Source: JAVBKP01 sp031553975
GTDB taxonomy: Bacteria; Bacillota; Clostridia; Peptostreptococcales; Anaerovoracaceae
Assembly (NCBI GenBank): GCA_031553975.1
Contig: JAVBKP010000001.1
Span: 1 to 8,096 of the forward strand
Direction: 5' to 3'
Length of the DNA: 8,096 nucleotides
Made by a program: the position numbers and the translations under genes. This document shows positions 1 to 7,029 of the stretch, one piece after another (the first letter of the stretch is position 1; each line of letters opens with the position of its first letter). Under the pieces are notes generated by a model that saw only the letters and a list, made by a program, of their open reading frames with translations, was not told the origin of the DNA and did not search any database.

Positions 1-1422
1 TTACAAAATAAATTTACTCACATCATCTGCTGCGATTCTATCTTGGAATCTATCCCTGACATAGTTGGCATCAATTATAATCTGATCCTCTTGCATATCG
101 GAAATATTAAATGAAATATCTTCTAGTAGCTTTTCCATCACGGTATGAAGTCTTCTTGCACCGATATTCTCAGTCTGCTCGTTGAGTAAGAATGCCATGC
201 TAGCAATCTCATCCACTGCATCATCTGTAAAGTCCACCTTAATACCTTCTGTTTCTAACAACATTTTGTGTTGCTTTAAAAGGGCATTTTCTGTTGCGGT
301 GAGAATCTGTACAAACACTTCTCTCGTTAGATGTTCTAATTCAACCCTAATTGGAAAACGGCCTTGTAGCTCTGGTATCAAGTCTGTCGGCTTTGATACA
401 TGGAAGGCGCCCGCCCCTATAAACAAAACATGGTCTGTTTTTAATGGTCCGTACTTGGTGTTCACAACGCTACCCTCCACGATTGGAAGGATGTCGCGCT
501 GCACCCCTTCTCTAGAAACGTCTGCGCCTCCGCCTTTGTATTGGGAGCTAGCAATTTTATCTATCTCATCGATGAAGATGATTCCATTTTGCTCTGCATT
601 CTCTAACGCCTCTGCGGTAACTTGATCCATGTCGATTAAATTTTGCGCTTCTTGGTCCTTTAAAATTTTTCTAGCATCTTTCACACGAAGCTTTTTGTTT
701 TTCTTCTTTTGGGGCATCATATCGCCAAAGATATTGCCGATACTGATGCTCATAGCTTCGTTGCCCATATCTAAGTTATTAAAAGCATTAGAAGTCTCAG
801 CTACTTCTATCTCAATATATTGTTCCTCTAGAAGTCCTTCACGTAGTTGCTGCCTCACTTGCTCTCTTGCAAGTTCTATTTCTGTTCCTTGTGGCTCATT
901 TATTTCTGGTTTTTGTTGTTGCTGTTGATTTGCCCCATATGGATTTTGCGTCATTGACAGAATATAGTCAAAGGGGTTCTTAGGCGTTGCCGCTGGTTGG
1001 CGCTTCTTTGAAGGTATTATGGCTTCAATGATTTTTTCTTCTGCGATTTGCTCCGCTATTTCATATTTTTCATTTAATTTTTTCTGCTTTAACATACGAA
1101 TAGAAGCCTCCGCCAGATCTCTGACCATTGAGTCAACATCACGACCCACATAGCCTACTTCCGTAAACTTAGTAGCTTCCACCTTAACGAAAGGTGCATC
1201 CATTAGCTTTGATAATCGTCTAGCTATTTCTGTCTTACCTACGCCCGTTGGCCCTATCATTAGGATGTTCTTTGGCGTAACCTCTTCCCTTATATCTTCA
1301 GGAAGCAGACTTCTTCTATATCTATTTCTCAGGGCTATTGCCACTGATTTTTTGGCCTTCTCTTGACCAATTATGTATTTATCTAATTCTTTTACGATCT
1401 CTTTCGGCGTCATATTTTTCAT
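1..1422 (-). CDS. hslU: ATP-dependent protease ATPase subunit HslU (ClpY/CodX)
   Basis: AAA+ unfoldase that recognises, unfolds and threads protein substrates into the HslV chamber in the cytoplasm. The 473-residue product is close to the usual family length (about 440-470). Visible parts in order: N-terminal IIGQ motif (residues 17-20); Walker A GPTGVGKT (57-64); the pore-loop motif GYVGRDV (90-96); a charged, Q-rich intermediate domain (about 110-245) with a run of five glutamines at 166-170; Walker B IIFIDEID (281-288); sensor-2 GARRL (421-425); and a C-terminal tail ending SKFIL, the type that docks into HslV. The ATG at 1422 is preceded by AAGGGGG with 7 bases of spacing, and this site overlaps the hslV stop codon, so the two genes are very probably translated together. 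The stop codon is at the first bases of the window, so the gene is complete. In Firmicutes codY often follows, but that would lie outside this window. Confidence 0.98.
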   Translation of the reverse strand: MKNMTPKEIVKELDKYIIGQEKAKKSVAIALRNRYRRSLLPEDIREEVTPKNILMIGPTGVGKTEIARRLSKLMDAPFVKVEATKFTEVGYVGRDVDSMVRDLAEASIRMLKQKKLNEKYEIAEQIAEEKIIEAIIPSKKRQPAATPKNPFDYILSMTQNPYGANQQQQQKPEINEPQGTEIELAREQVRQQLREGLLEEQYIEIEVAETSNAFNNLDMGNEAMSISIGNIFGDMMPQKKKNKKLRVKDARKILKDQEAQNLIDMDQVTAEALENAEQNGIIFIDEIDKIASSQYKGGGADVSREGVQRDILPIVEGSVVNTKYGPLKTDHVLFIGAGAFHVSKPTDLIPELQGRFPIRVELEHLTREVFVQILTATENALLKQHKMLLETEGIKVDFTDDAVDEIASMAFLLNEQTENIGARRLHTVMEKLLEDISFNISDMQEDQIIIDANYVRDRFQDRIAADDVSKFIL

Positions 1423-1435
1423 CTTGGTTCCCCCT

Positions 1436-1978
1436 TTACAGCTTCTCTACCGAGATGTTATCGTTGGTAAACACGCAAATAGATGCGGCAATTTCTAGAG
1501 ATTTTCTAGCAACCTCTTCCGCTGAAAGTTCCGTGTTTTCGTATAAGGCCTTTGCAGCCGAGTAAGCAAAATTCCCACCTGAGCCAATGGCTACTACATT
1601 ATGGTCCGGCTCTATCACTTCTCCATTACCAGATACTAACAGCATACTTTCTGTATCCGCCACTAGCATAAGTGCTTCGAGTTTTCTAAGAACCCTATCC
1701 CCTCTCCACTCTTGGGCAAGAGACACAGCTGCTTTTTTTAAATTCCCTGTATGCTCATCTAATTTTTTTTCAAACATTTCAGACAGTGTAAACGCATCTG
1801 CAACGGAACCTGCAAAGCCTAGTAAAACTGAATTCTTATAAATTTTACGTACTTTTTTAGCAGTATTTTTCATCACCGTGTTCTGCCCAAACGTTACCTG
1901 TCCATCCCCCGCGATACAGATATCGTTTTCGTTTCTTCTTACCAAACATATGGTAGTTGCTTCAAATTGAATGGTCAT
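1436..1978 (-). CDS. hslV: ATP-dependent protease proteolytic subunit HslV (ClpQ/CodW)
   Basis: Threonine-type (Ntn-hydrolase) peptidase that forms the double-hexamer core of the HslUV protease. I place the start at the ATG at 1978, giving 180 residues beginning MTIQFEATTI. The longer reading frame from 2011 adds 11 residues, overlaps the end of topA and would run through the ribosome binding site. Family landmarks: the ATTI catalytic region (T8 aligns with Thr1 of E. coli HslV), GDGQVTFG (24-31), the lysine pair in KKVRK (K42 aligns with catalytic Lys33), GFAGSVADAF (54-63) and the IGSGGNFA motif (131-138). The gene sits 16 bases after topA and 13 bases before hslU, so it reads as part of a topA-hslV-hslU transcript. 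One point is unusual: six to seven residues precede the conserved TT, so either these are processed off or Thr2, exposed by methionine removal, acts as nucleophile, as proposed for the N-terminal serine of B. subtilis CodW. Confidence 0.97.
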   Translation of the reverse strand: MTIQFEATTICLVRRNENDICIAGDGQVTFGQNTVMKNTAKKVRKIYKNSVLLGFAGSVADAFTLSEMFEKKLDEHTGNLKKAAVSLAQEWRGDRVLRKLEALMLVADTESMLLVSGNGEVIEPDHNVVAIGSGGNFAYSAAKALYENTELSAEEVARKSLEIAASICVFTNDNISVEKL

Positions 1979-1983
1979 CTTAT

Positions 1984-1991
1984 CCCCCTCT
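1984..1991 (-). promoter_or_regulatory. Ribosome binding site of hslV (decides the start)
   Basis: On the minus strand AGAGGGGG stands 5 bases before the ATG at 1978 and lies just after, and slightly overlapping the region of, the topA stop codon (1997-1995). This favours the ATG at 1978 over the upstream in-frame start at 2011, which has no comparable site at a proper distance and lies inside topA. Confidence 0.75.
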
Positions 1992-1994
1992 TCT

Positions 1995-4073
1995 CTATTC
2001 CTTGTGTCCACATTCTGGATTAGAACAAACTAGACTTGTAGTCTTGGTCTTTTTCTCAGTTAGCAAAGCTTTGCACTTAGGACACTCTTTGTTAACCGGC
2101 TTATTCCAGTATAGCTGCGTACAATTTGGATAACCACTACATCCGTAAAAAAGTTTGCCTTTTTTACTTTTTCTAACAACGATTTCCTTGCCACAAATAG
2201 GGCAATTCACATCGGTTTTAGCGACTTTTTGCTTTGTATTTTTACATTCTGGATATCCTGAACATGCAATAAATTCTCCGAAACGACCATGTTTAATAGC
2301 CATGGGCTTTCCACAAATCTCACATACTTCATCCGTCAATTCATCTTCAATTTTTATATGTCCAATCACTTCTTCTGCCTTCTCTAGTTCCACTTTAAAT
2401 GGTTCATAAAAATCCGCAATAATCTTTTTCCAAGGAAAGCCTTCTGCTTCGATATTGTCTAGTTTATCTTCCATCTCAGCCGTAAATTTAGCATCCACAA
2501 TCTCTGTAAAATGCGTCTCCATCAAGTCTGAAACCACAAAACCTAGCTCTGTGGGTATAAGGGATTTTTTTTCGCGTTTTACATATTTTCTTTCAACAAG
2601 TGTACCAACAATAGGCGCATAGGTACTTGGACGCCCAATGTTTTTTTCTTCCAAATCTTTTACAAGAGATGCCTCTGTAAATCTAGCTGGTGGTTGTGTG
2701 AACTTTTGCTCTCCTTTAATGTCCCTAAACCCAAGATTTTGCCCCACTGCCATCTTAGGTAACATCTTCTCGTTATCCTCATCCTCTGTCACATTGTATA
2801 TCTTTAGAAAGCCTTCAAATTTAATCACTGATCCGGTGGCTTTAAATCCATATTCACCATTTTGAATTTGGACACTCACGCCATCAAATTTGGCATCAGA
2901 CATTTGGCTAGCCATAAATCGTTCCCATACTAGTTTGTACAGGTTGTACTGATCTTTTGTGAGGAAATCTTTTATGTCATTTGGGTGTTTTGCCATATAA
3001 GTCGGTCTAATGGCTTCGTGGGCGTCTTGAATATCCTTTTTTTTGTTAGAATACACATTATTTCCAACATAAGCTTTCGATAGATTTTTCTCAATGTAGT
3101 CTTTTGCTGCTGCTTGGGCTTCAGCCGAAATACGAACGGAGTCAGTTCTAATATATGTGATTAAACCAACGGTGCCCTCGCCTTTGATATCAATGCCTTC
3201 ATAAAGCTGTTGTGCCACAGACATTGTTTTCTGTGCGAAGAACCCAAGTCTAACAGAAGCGTCTTGCTGTAAACTACTGGTAGTATATGGCGGGTATGGT
3301 CTTCTTTTGCGCTCTTTTTCCTCTACCTTAGTCACAATATAGTCTTTGCCCTCTAAAGCTTTTAGAATCTTGCTATTTTCTTTTGTATCTTTAACGGTAA
3401 TTTTTTTACCTTTATAGTCATTGAGTTTTGCAATAAAGCAATTTTTACCATTTTGATCAGCCTTTTTGAGCTCAGTAGAAAGGTTGGCGGCGATTACCCA
3501 ATACTCTTCTGGTATAAACCCGAGAATTATCTTTTCTCTATCACAAATGATCTTCAGGGCTGCGGATTGCACCCTTCCTGCACTCAAGCCTCTTTTAACT
3601 TTTCTCCAAAGCAATGGGCTAATTTGATAACCAACCAGTCGGTCAAGTACACGTCTGGCTTGCTGGGCATCTACTAAGTTCTTGTTGATTTGGCGTGGCA
3701 CCTTGATAGCAGCCGTTATGGCTTGCTTTGTGATCTCATGAAATTCTACACGACAAGTCTCGTCAGGATCCATCCCTAAAAGATAGGCAATATGCCATGA
3801 AATGGCTTCGCCTTCACGGTCGGGGTCAGTGGCCAATAATACTTTATCCACACCCTTGGCTTCTTTTCTAAGGGCTTTGATTACATCGCCTTTGCCTTTG
3901 ATGGCAATATAGGCTGGCTCAAAGTTATTCTCTATATCTATTCCTAGCTTGCTCTTTGGTAAGTCACGTACATGTCCTACGGACGCCACAACTTTATACT
4001 TGCTGCCCAAGAACTTGCCAATTGTTTTGGCCTTTGAAGGTGACTCTACGATTACAAGTGATTTGCTTGCCAT
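1995..4073 (-). CDS. topA: DNA topoisomerase I (type IA, omega protein)
   Basis: Relaxes negatively supercoiled DNA by cutting and passing single strands, balancing gyrase. The 692-residue product has the full bacterial layout. The TOPRIM domain covers about residues 4-115, with VESPSKAKTIGKFLG at the start and the metal-binding DPDREGE at 83-89. The type IA core carries the RGLSAGRVQS motif (161-170) and the active-site tyrosine Y307 in TYIRTDS, with the conserved R309. Three four-cysteine zinc ribbons close the protein: C584/587/604/610, C624/627/645/651 and C664/667/683/688. None of the key residues is missing. The ATG at 4073 is preceded by TAAGGAG with about 10 bases of spacing. A promoter candidate lies in the 72-base gap after dprA, so topA, hslV and hslU may form their own transcription unit. 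No copy of the window's repeat family occurs in this gene. Confidence 0.99.
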   Translation of the reverse strand: MASKSLVIVESPSKAKTIGKFLGSKYKVVASVGHVRDLPKSKLGIDIENNFEPAYIAIKGKGDVIKALRKEAKGVDKVLLATDPDREGEAISWHIAYLLGMDPDETCRVEFHEITKQAITAAIKVPRQINKNLVDAQQARRVLDRLVGYQISPLLWRKVKRGLSAGRVQSAALKIICDREKIILGFIPEEYWVIAANLSTELKKADQNGKNCFIAKLNDYKGKKITVKDTKENSKILKALEGKDYIVTKVEEKERKRRPYPPYTTSSLQQDASVRLGFFAQKTMSVAQQLYEGIDIKGEGTVGLITYIRTDSVRISAEAQAAAKDYIEKNLSKAYVGNNVYSNKKKDIQDAHEAIRPTYMAKHPNDIKDFLTKDQYNLYKLVWERFMASQMSDAKFDGVSVQIQNGEYGFKATGSVIKFEGFLKIYNVTEDEDNEKMLPKMAVGQNLGFRDIKGEQKFTQPPARFTEASLVKDLEEKNIGRPSTYAPIVGTLVERKYVKREKKSLIPTELGFVVSDLMETHFTEIVDAKFTAEMEDKLDNIEAEGFPWKKIIADFYEPFKVELEKAEEVIGHIKIEDELTDEVCEICGKPMAIKHGRFGEFIACSGYPECKNTKQKVAKTDVNCPICGKEIVVRKSKKGKLFYGCSGYPNCTQLYWNKPVNKECPKCKALLTEKKTKTTSLVCSNPECGHKE

Positions 4074-4083
4074 TGGTTATTTT

Positions 4084-4090
4084 CTCCTTA
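4084..4090 (-). promoter_or_regulatory. Ribosome binding site of topA
   Basis: TAAGGAG on the minus strand, 10 bases before the ATG at 4073. This is a strong match to the anti-Shine-Dalgarno sequence and supports the chosen topA start. Confidence 0.75.
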
Positions 4091-4127
4091 ACGATAGTCT
4101 ATGTCATTTCATAGTAAGCTAAATTTG

Positions 4128-4156
4128 ATTATAGGGCTTTGGATTTTAAATTGCAA
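4128..4156 (-). promoter_or_regulatory. Candidate sigma-A type promoter for topA-hslV-hslU
   Basis: On the minus strand TTGCAA (4156-4151, four of six matches to TTGACA) is followed after exactly 17 bases by a perfect TATAAT (4133-4128). The -35 box overlaps the last codons of dprA, and the -10 box lies in the only sizeable gap of the window (4074-4145, 72 bases). The expected start of transcription near 4121 would leave a leader of roughly 45-50 bases containing a short CTATG/CATAG inverted repeat (4099-4114) of unknown meaning. This is read by eye; AT-rich DNA produces such matches by chance, so it is a moderately supported call. Confidence 0.5.
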
Positions 4157-5312
4157 TATTTATTTTTCCATTTTCTATGTGAATCATTCCTTTTAATTCT
4201 AAAACTGTGAGTAGTCCCATGATATTTCCTGGGCTTATACTACTATTTCTAGTTAGTCCGTCGATGGAGTTAATGCCTTTTTTCTTGATCAGAAGAAACA
4301 TTTCATTTTCGTCTTTTCCTAGAGCTTGTATTTTTTTATTATAGGCTTTATTGACGATGCCAAGATCATCTGACAGTTTTTCTATGGAAATCACAGGTGC
4401 TGCCCCTTCTTTTATAAGTTTATTGGTACCTTGACTATATATGCTATTGATATTGCCTGGAAAAGCGAAAACTTCTCTGCCCTGGTCTAATGCAAATTCG
4501 GCAGTAATCAAGGAGCCACTATCCAAACTTGCCTCTGGTAAAATAACTGCTTTCGATAAACCGCTAATAATTCTATTTCTTCTTGGAAAATTCACAGGCC
4601 TTGCCCTGGATCCTGTGGGAAACTCTGATACAATTGTTCCATTTAATAATATCTCAGACATAAGGCTTTTTTGTGAACTTGGATAACAAATATCTGGACC
4701 ATTGCCCAGTACCGCTACCGTAATCCCTTTTCCGTCAAGAGCCCCTCTATGTGCATAGGCGTCAATGCCGTAGGCCATTCCGCTCACTGTAACAGCACCA
4801 CACTCCGCAAGATACTTACCTGTCTCTAAGGCGGCCCATTTACCATATGCCGTGGCTTTGCGTGCGCCAACCACAGCAATCCTTGTTGGCCTAGCAGCTT
4901 GGGCAGCTATTGGGGACGGTTCTAAATGGTGAGTCGTCATTTGGGACGGTTCTAAATGACAAGTTGTGGCTTGGGACGGTTCTAAATGACGGCCTTTTGC
5001 ATAAAGCACTGTGGGTGGATCGTATATTTCCTTTAGTTCTGGTGGATATTCTGAATCATCCATTGTTATTATTCTCACGCTGCGCTGATGACTAAGATTT
5101 ATAATGTCTTTAGCCATGCTTACGTCTCGCTTTTTTAGCTGCCCGTTGGTTTTTGGCCCCACACCAGAGGTATTGTATAGAATTTCATCAATTTCTTTGT
5201 CCTTTGCATTGTATATATTTTCTGCAATAACAAAATGCGCTAGGAGTGCATGGGCGGCATGGGGTATGTATTGAAATGCTTCGGCAAGCCAAACATCGTA
5301 AAGATTTTTCAT
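4146..5312 (-). CDS. dprA: DNA-processing protein DprA (Smf), with inserted repeat peptides
   Basis: Binds incoming single-stranded DNA during natural transformation and loads RecA onto it. The 388-residue product has an N-terminal helical region with a GVGPKTNGQL helix-hairpin-helix-like stretch (about 50-59). The Rossmann-like DprA core runs from about 143 to 310, with VVGARKATAYG (147-157), SGMAYGIDAYAHRGAL (177-192), VLGNGPDICYP (201-211), the FPRRNRIISGLS segment (242-253) and the DSGSLITAEFAL stretch (264-275). A C-terminal winged-helix-like domain (about 335-388) follows. Between the YDPPTVLY segment and the core, residues 109-133 contain HLEPS three times at exactly 10-residue spacing, encoded by three copies of the window's repeat. 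This insert is not part of the family as I know it. The gene starts 2 bases after the comM stop, with AGGGG as ribosome binding site about 10 bases upstream, so translational coupling is likely. The core motifs are intact, so the protein is probably functional. Confidence 0.97.
   Translation of the reverse strand: MKNLYDVWLAEAFQYIPHAAHALLAHFVIAENIYNAKDKEIDEILYNTSGVGPKTNGQLKKRDVSMAKDIINLSHQRSVRIITMDDSEYPPELKEIYDPPTVLYAKGRHLEPSQATTCHLEPSQMTTHHLEPSPIAAQAARPTRIAVVGARKATAYGKWAALETGKYLAECGAVTVSGMAYGIDAYAHRGALDGKGITVAVLGNGPDICYPSSQKSLMSEILLNGTIVSEFPTGSRARPVNFPRRNRIISGLSKAVILPEASLDSGSLITAEFALDQGREVFAFPGNINSIYSQGTNKLIKEGAAPVISIEKLSDDLGIVNKAYNKKIQALGKDENEMFLLIKKKGINSIDGLTRNSSISPGNIMGLLTVLELKGMIHIENGKINIAI
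4913..4989. repeat. Three direct copies of the GGGACGGTTCTAAATGA repeat in dprA
   Basis: Copies begin at 4913, 4943 and 4973 on the plus strand, exactly 30 bases apart. The first 16 bases (GGGACGGTTCTAAATG) are identical in all three; the 14-base spacers are only about half identical. The period is a multiple of three, so the minus-strand reading of dprA gives three HLEPS decapeptide units. This could be local duplication of one insertion or repeated insertion of the same element. Confidence 0.9.
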
Positions 5313-5314
5313 AC

Positions 5315-7027
5315 TTATATACCCCTATATTTCTTATCTAAACTTCTATACTGAATAGCCTCAGCTACATGGGTAGTCTCAATATTGACGTATCCATCTA
5401 AATCAGCAATGGTTCTTGACAATCGTATTATACGCGTATACGCTCTTGCACTGAGAGAAAGTTTGTTGAATGCCATTTCAAGAAGCTCCTTGCTCTCTTT
5501 ATTTAACTTGCAATATTTTTCTAATAGTTTTGTATTTAGTTGTGAGTTATACAAAATGTCTTCCTTTATATATCTATTTAGTTGTATTGACCTAGCTGCT
5601 TCTACCTCAACTCGCATTTCTGCTGAGGTACACTGGTTGTTTTTCATAGTTGCTGGATTTTGACGAGTGGTTTTGGGTTTGGGGACGGTTCTAGATGAAT
5701 GATAACCAGTTGGGTGAATATTTTGTAAGTGATTTGGGACGGTTCTAAATTTCTGGTTGTCTTTGTTTTGATCATTTAGAACCGTCCCAGTTTGCTGACC
5801 GATTAGTTCATGATACTTGACTGGGAAAATTTCTAATTGCAAGTCGATGCGGTCAAGTAATGGAGATGATAGTTTTGCTAGATAGTTATGTATTTGCCCT
5901 GGCGTACAGATACATTCCCTGTCTCCGTTGCCATAGTACCCACAAGGGCATGGGTTCATGCTCACCACTAGCATAAACTTGGCCGGGTACGTGTAGCTTC
6001 CAGCTACACGTGACAGCACCACTTGTTCATCTTCTAGGGGCTGTCTGAGCATTTCGATGGCATAGCGGCCGAACTCTGGGAGTTCGTCTAAGAACAGAAC
6101 ACCTCGATGTGCCAGCGAAATCTCCCCCGGCCGTGGGGTGGCCCCTCCACCTATTAGCGCCACAGGTGATATAGTATGGTGTGGCGCCCTAAATGGTCGT
6201 GCTTCTATAATGCCGCCCTCTCCAAGGCAACCAGCAATACTATAAATCTGTGTCACCTCTAGCTTCTCCTCGTAGGTCATACTAGGAAGTATGCCGGGTA
6301 TTCTTTTTGCCATCATGGTTTTTCCAGCGCCTGGCGGCCCTATCATCAGTATATTGTGTTGGGCTGCTGCCGCAATTTGCAGCGCCCTCTTTACCCTTTC
6401 CTGACCAGCCACTTCGGAAAAGTCTTCTTCAACTTTTGCTTTTTTCACTGAATTGGGGACGGTTCTAAATGCATGAGATTTCTTTAATGAATCATTTAGA
6501 ACCGTCCCCGTTAGCATACCTTCCATTGTAAGTTCTATGACTTGCTTTAAATCTTCCACTGGATACAGCTCTATATCTAGTATGGCTGATGCTTCCTGAA
6601 AGTTACCCACAGGAAGCACTACTTTTTTCACTCCGCTTTTGCGGAGTCCAATGACTAGAGGAAGCGCTCCGCGGATGGGATTTATTTTCCCATCCAAGGA
6701 CAATTCCCCTATGAAGGCTACGTCCGTCAAGACGGTGCCTTGTATATGACGGGTGGCACACATTATGGCCATGGCTATGGGGAGGTCGTAATGTGTGCCT
6801 TCTTTTTTTCTATTGGCTGGAGACAGGTTTACTGTAATTCTTTTTTGTGGAAATTTAAGCCCTGAGTTTACCATGGCCGCACGAATTCTTTCTTTTGCCT
6901 CTTTTACCGCTTGGTCAGGTAATCCTACCGTAAGGAAACTTGGAATACCCGCCGCTAAATCCACCTCTACCAAAGTAATTTCTGCTTCAATCCCGTTCAG
7001 TGAACTTGTAATTAATCTTGCAAACAT
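5315..7027 (-). CDS. comM: ComM/YifB-family AAA+ helicase (Mg-chelatase-like), with inserted repeat peptides
   Basis: ComM proteins are hexameric AAA+ helicases that promote branch migration when transformed DNA is integrated. The product starts MFARLITSSLNGIEA, as is usual for the family. It carries a Lon-protease-like N-terminal domain (about 1-165, with VGLPDQAVKEAKERIRAA and NLSPANRKKEGTHYDLPIA), a Walker A GPPGAGKT (230-237), Walker B LFLDELPEF (311-319), the cysteine-containing MNPCPCGYYG (357-366), LSSPLLDRIDL (386-396) and a C-terminal helical domain with LSARAYTRIIRLSRTIADL (524-542). At 570 residues it is about 60 longer than the usual 505-510. The excess lies in two places: about 173-192 (GTVLND then FRTVPN) between the two main domains, and about 413-465 (GTVLND, FRTVPN, RTVPK) just before the SAEMRVEVEAAR helix. 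Both inserts are encoded by the window's repeat. The gene lies 2 bases after yraN (AGAGGG ribosome binding site) and 2 bases before dprA. Confidence 0.98.
   Translation of the reverse strand: MFARLITSSLNGIEAEITLVEVDLAAGIPSFLTVGLPDQAVKEAKERIRAAMVNSGLKFPQKRITVNLSPANRKKEGTHYDLPIAMAIMCATRHIQGTVLTDVAFIGELSLDGKINPIRGALPLVIGLRKSGVKKVVLPVGNFQEASAILDIELYPVEDLKQVIELTMEGMLTGTVLNDSLKKSHAFRTVPNSVKKAKVEEDFSEVAGQERVKRALQIAAAAQHNILMIGPPGAGKTMMAKRIPGILPSMTYEEKLEVTQIYSIAGCLGEGGIIEARPFRAPHHTISPVALIGGGATPRPGEISLAHRGVLFLDELPEFGRYAIEMLRQPLEDEQVVLSRVAGSYTYPAKFMLVVSMNPCPCGYYGNGDRECICTPGQIHNYLAKLSSPLLDRIDLQLEIFPVKYHELIGQQTGTVLNDQNKDNQKFRTVPNHLQNIHPTGYHSSRTVPKPKTTRQNPATMKNNQCTSAEMRVEVEAARSIQLNRYIKEDILYNSQLNTKLLEKYCKLNKESKELLEMAFNKLSLSARAYTRIIRLSRTIADLDGYVNIETTHVAEAIQYRSLDKKYRGI
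5682..5788. repeat. Three repeat copies in comM, including an inverted pair
   Basis: Plus-orientation copies lie at 5682-5698 (GGGACGGTTCTAGATGA, one mismatch to consensus) and 5736-5750. A minus-orientation copy lies at 5772-5788. The second and third form a perfect 16 bp stem (5735-5750 with 5774-5789) around a 23-base loop. All are in frame in comM: read on the minus strand they give GTVLND, FRTVPN and SSRTVPK. The arrangement of a direct copy plus an inverted pair resembles the REP/BIME layout. Confidence 0.9.
6455..6509. repeat. Inverted pair of the repeat in comM (long perfect hairpin)
   Basis: A plus-orientation copy (from 6455) and a minus-orientation copy (to 6509) form a perfect 17 bp stem, 6455-6471 with 6493-6509, around a 21-base loop. 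The pair is translated in comM as GTVLND and FRTVPN, in the linker between the Lon-like N-terminal domain and the AAA+ domain. Flanking and loop bases do not resemble those of the 5735-5789 hairpin, so conservation is limited to the arms. Confidence 0.92.
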
Positions 7028-7029
7028 AT

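Noticed and set aside
913..927. CAA/CAG run in hslU (five glutamines) as a variable microsatellite
   Set aside because: Only five codons, one of them interrupted by CAG, in the naturally variable intermediate domain. Too short to claim slippage or function.
182..928. Two plus-strand open frames of 147 and 99 codons opposite hslU
   Set aside because: Composition is low in complexity and serine/phenylalanine rich, with no recognisable domain. Both are antisense shadows of hslU.
4099..4114. CTATG/CATAG inverted repeat upstream of topA as an operator
   Set aside because: Only 5 bp arms with a 6-base loop; this is expected by chance in AT-rich DNA and matches no operator I recognise.
4913..5002. 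The 30-base spaced array as a CRISPR
   Set aside because: Only three 16-17 base repeats with 14-base spacers, both too short for CRISPR. They are in frame within dprA, the same repeat occurs singly and inverted in comM, and no cas genes are present.
4910..5095. Plus-strand open frame of 61 codons reading GTVLN three times
   Set aside because: It is the reverse reading of the three repeat copies in dprA. The repeating peptide comes from the DNA repeat, there is no sign of a separate gene, and dprA occupies the other strand with full family motifs.
5735..5789. Hairpin in comM as an intrinsic terminator
   Set aside because: It lies inside an open coding frame, the loop is long (23 bases) and no T-run follows the stem in the direction of transcription.
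6721..6760. GTVLTD in ComM residues 97-102 as another repeat peptide
   Set aside because: The DNA there does not match the repeat core, and the segment aligns with the normal Lon-like domain before the GELSLDG motif.
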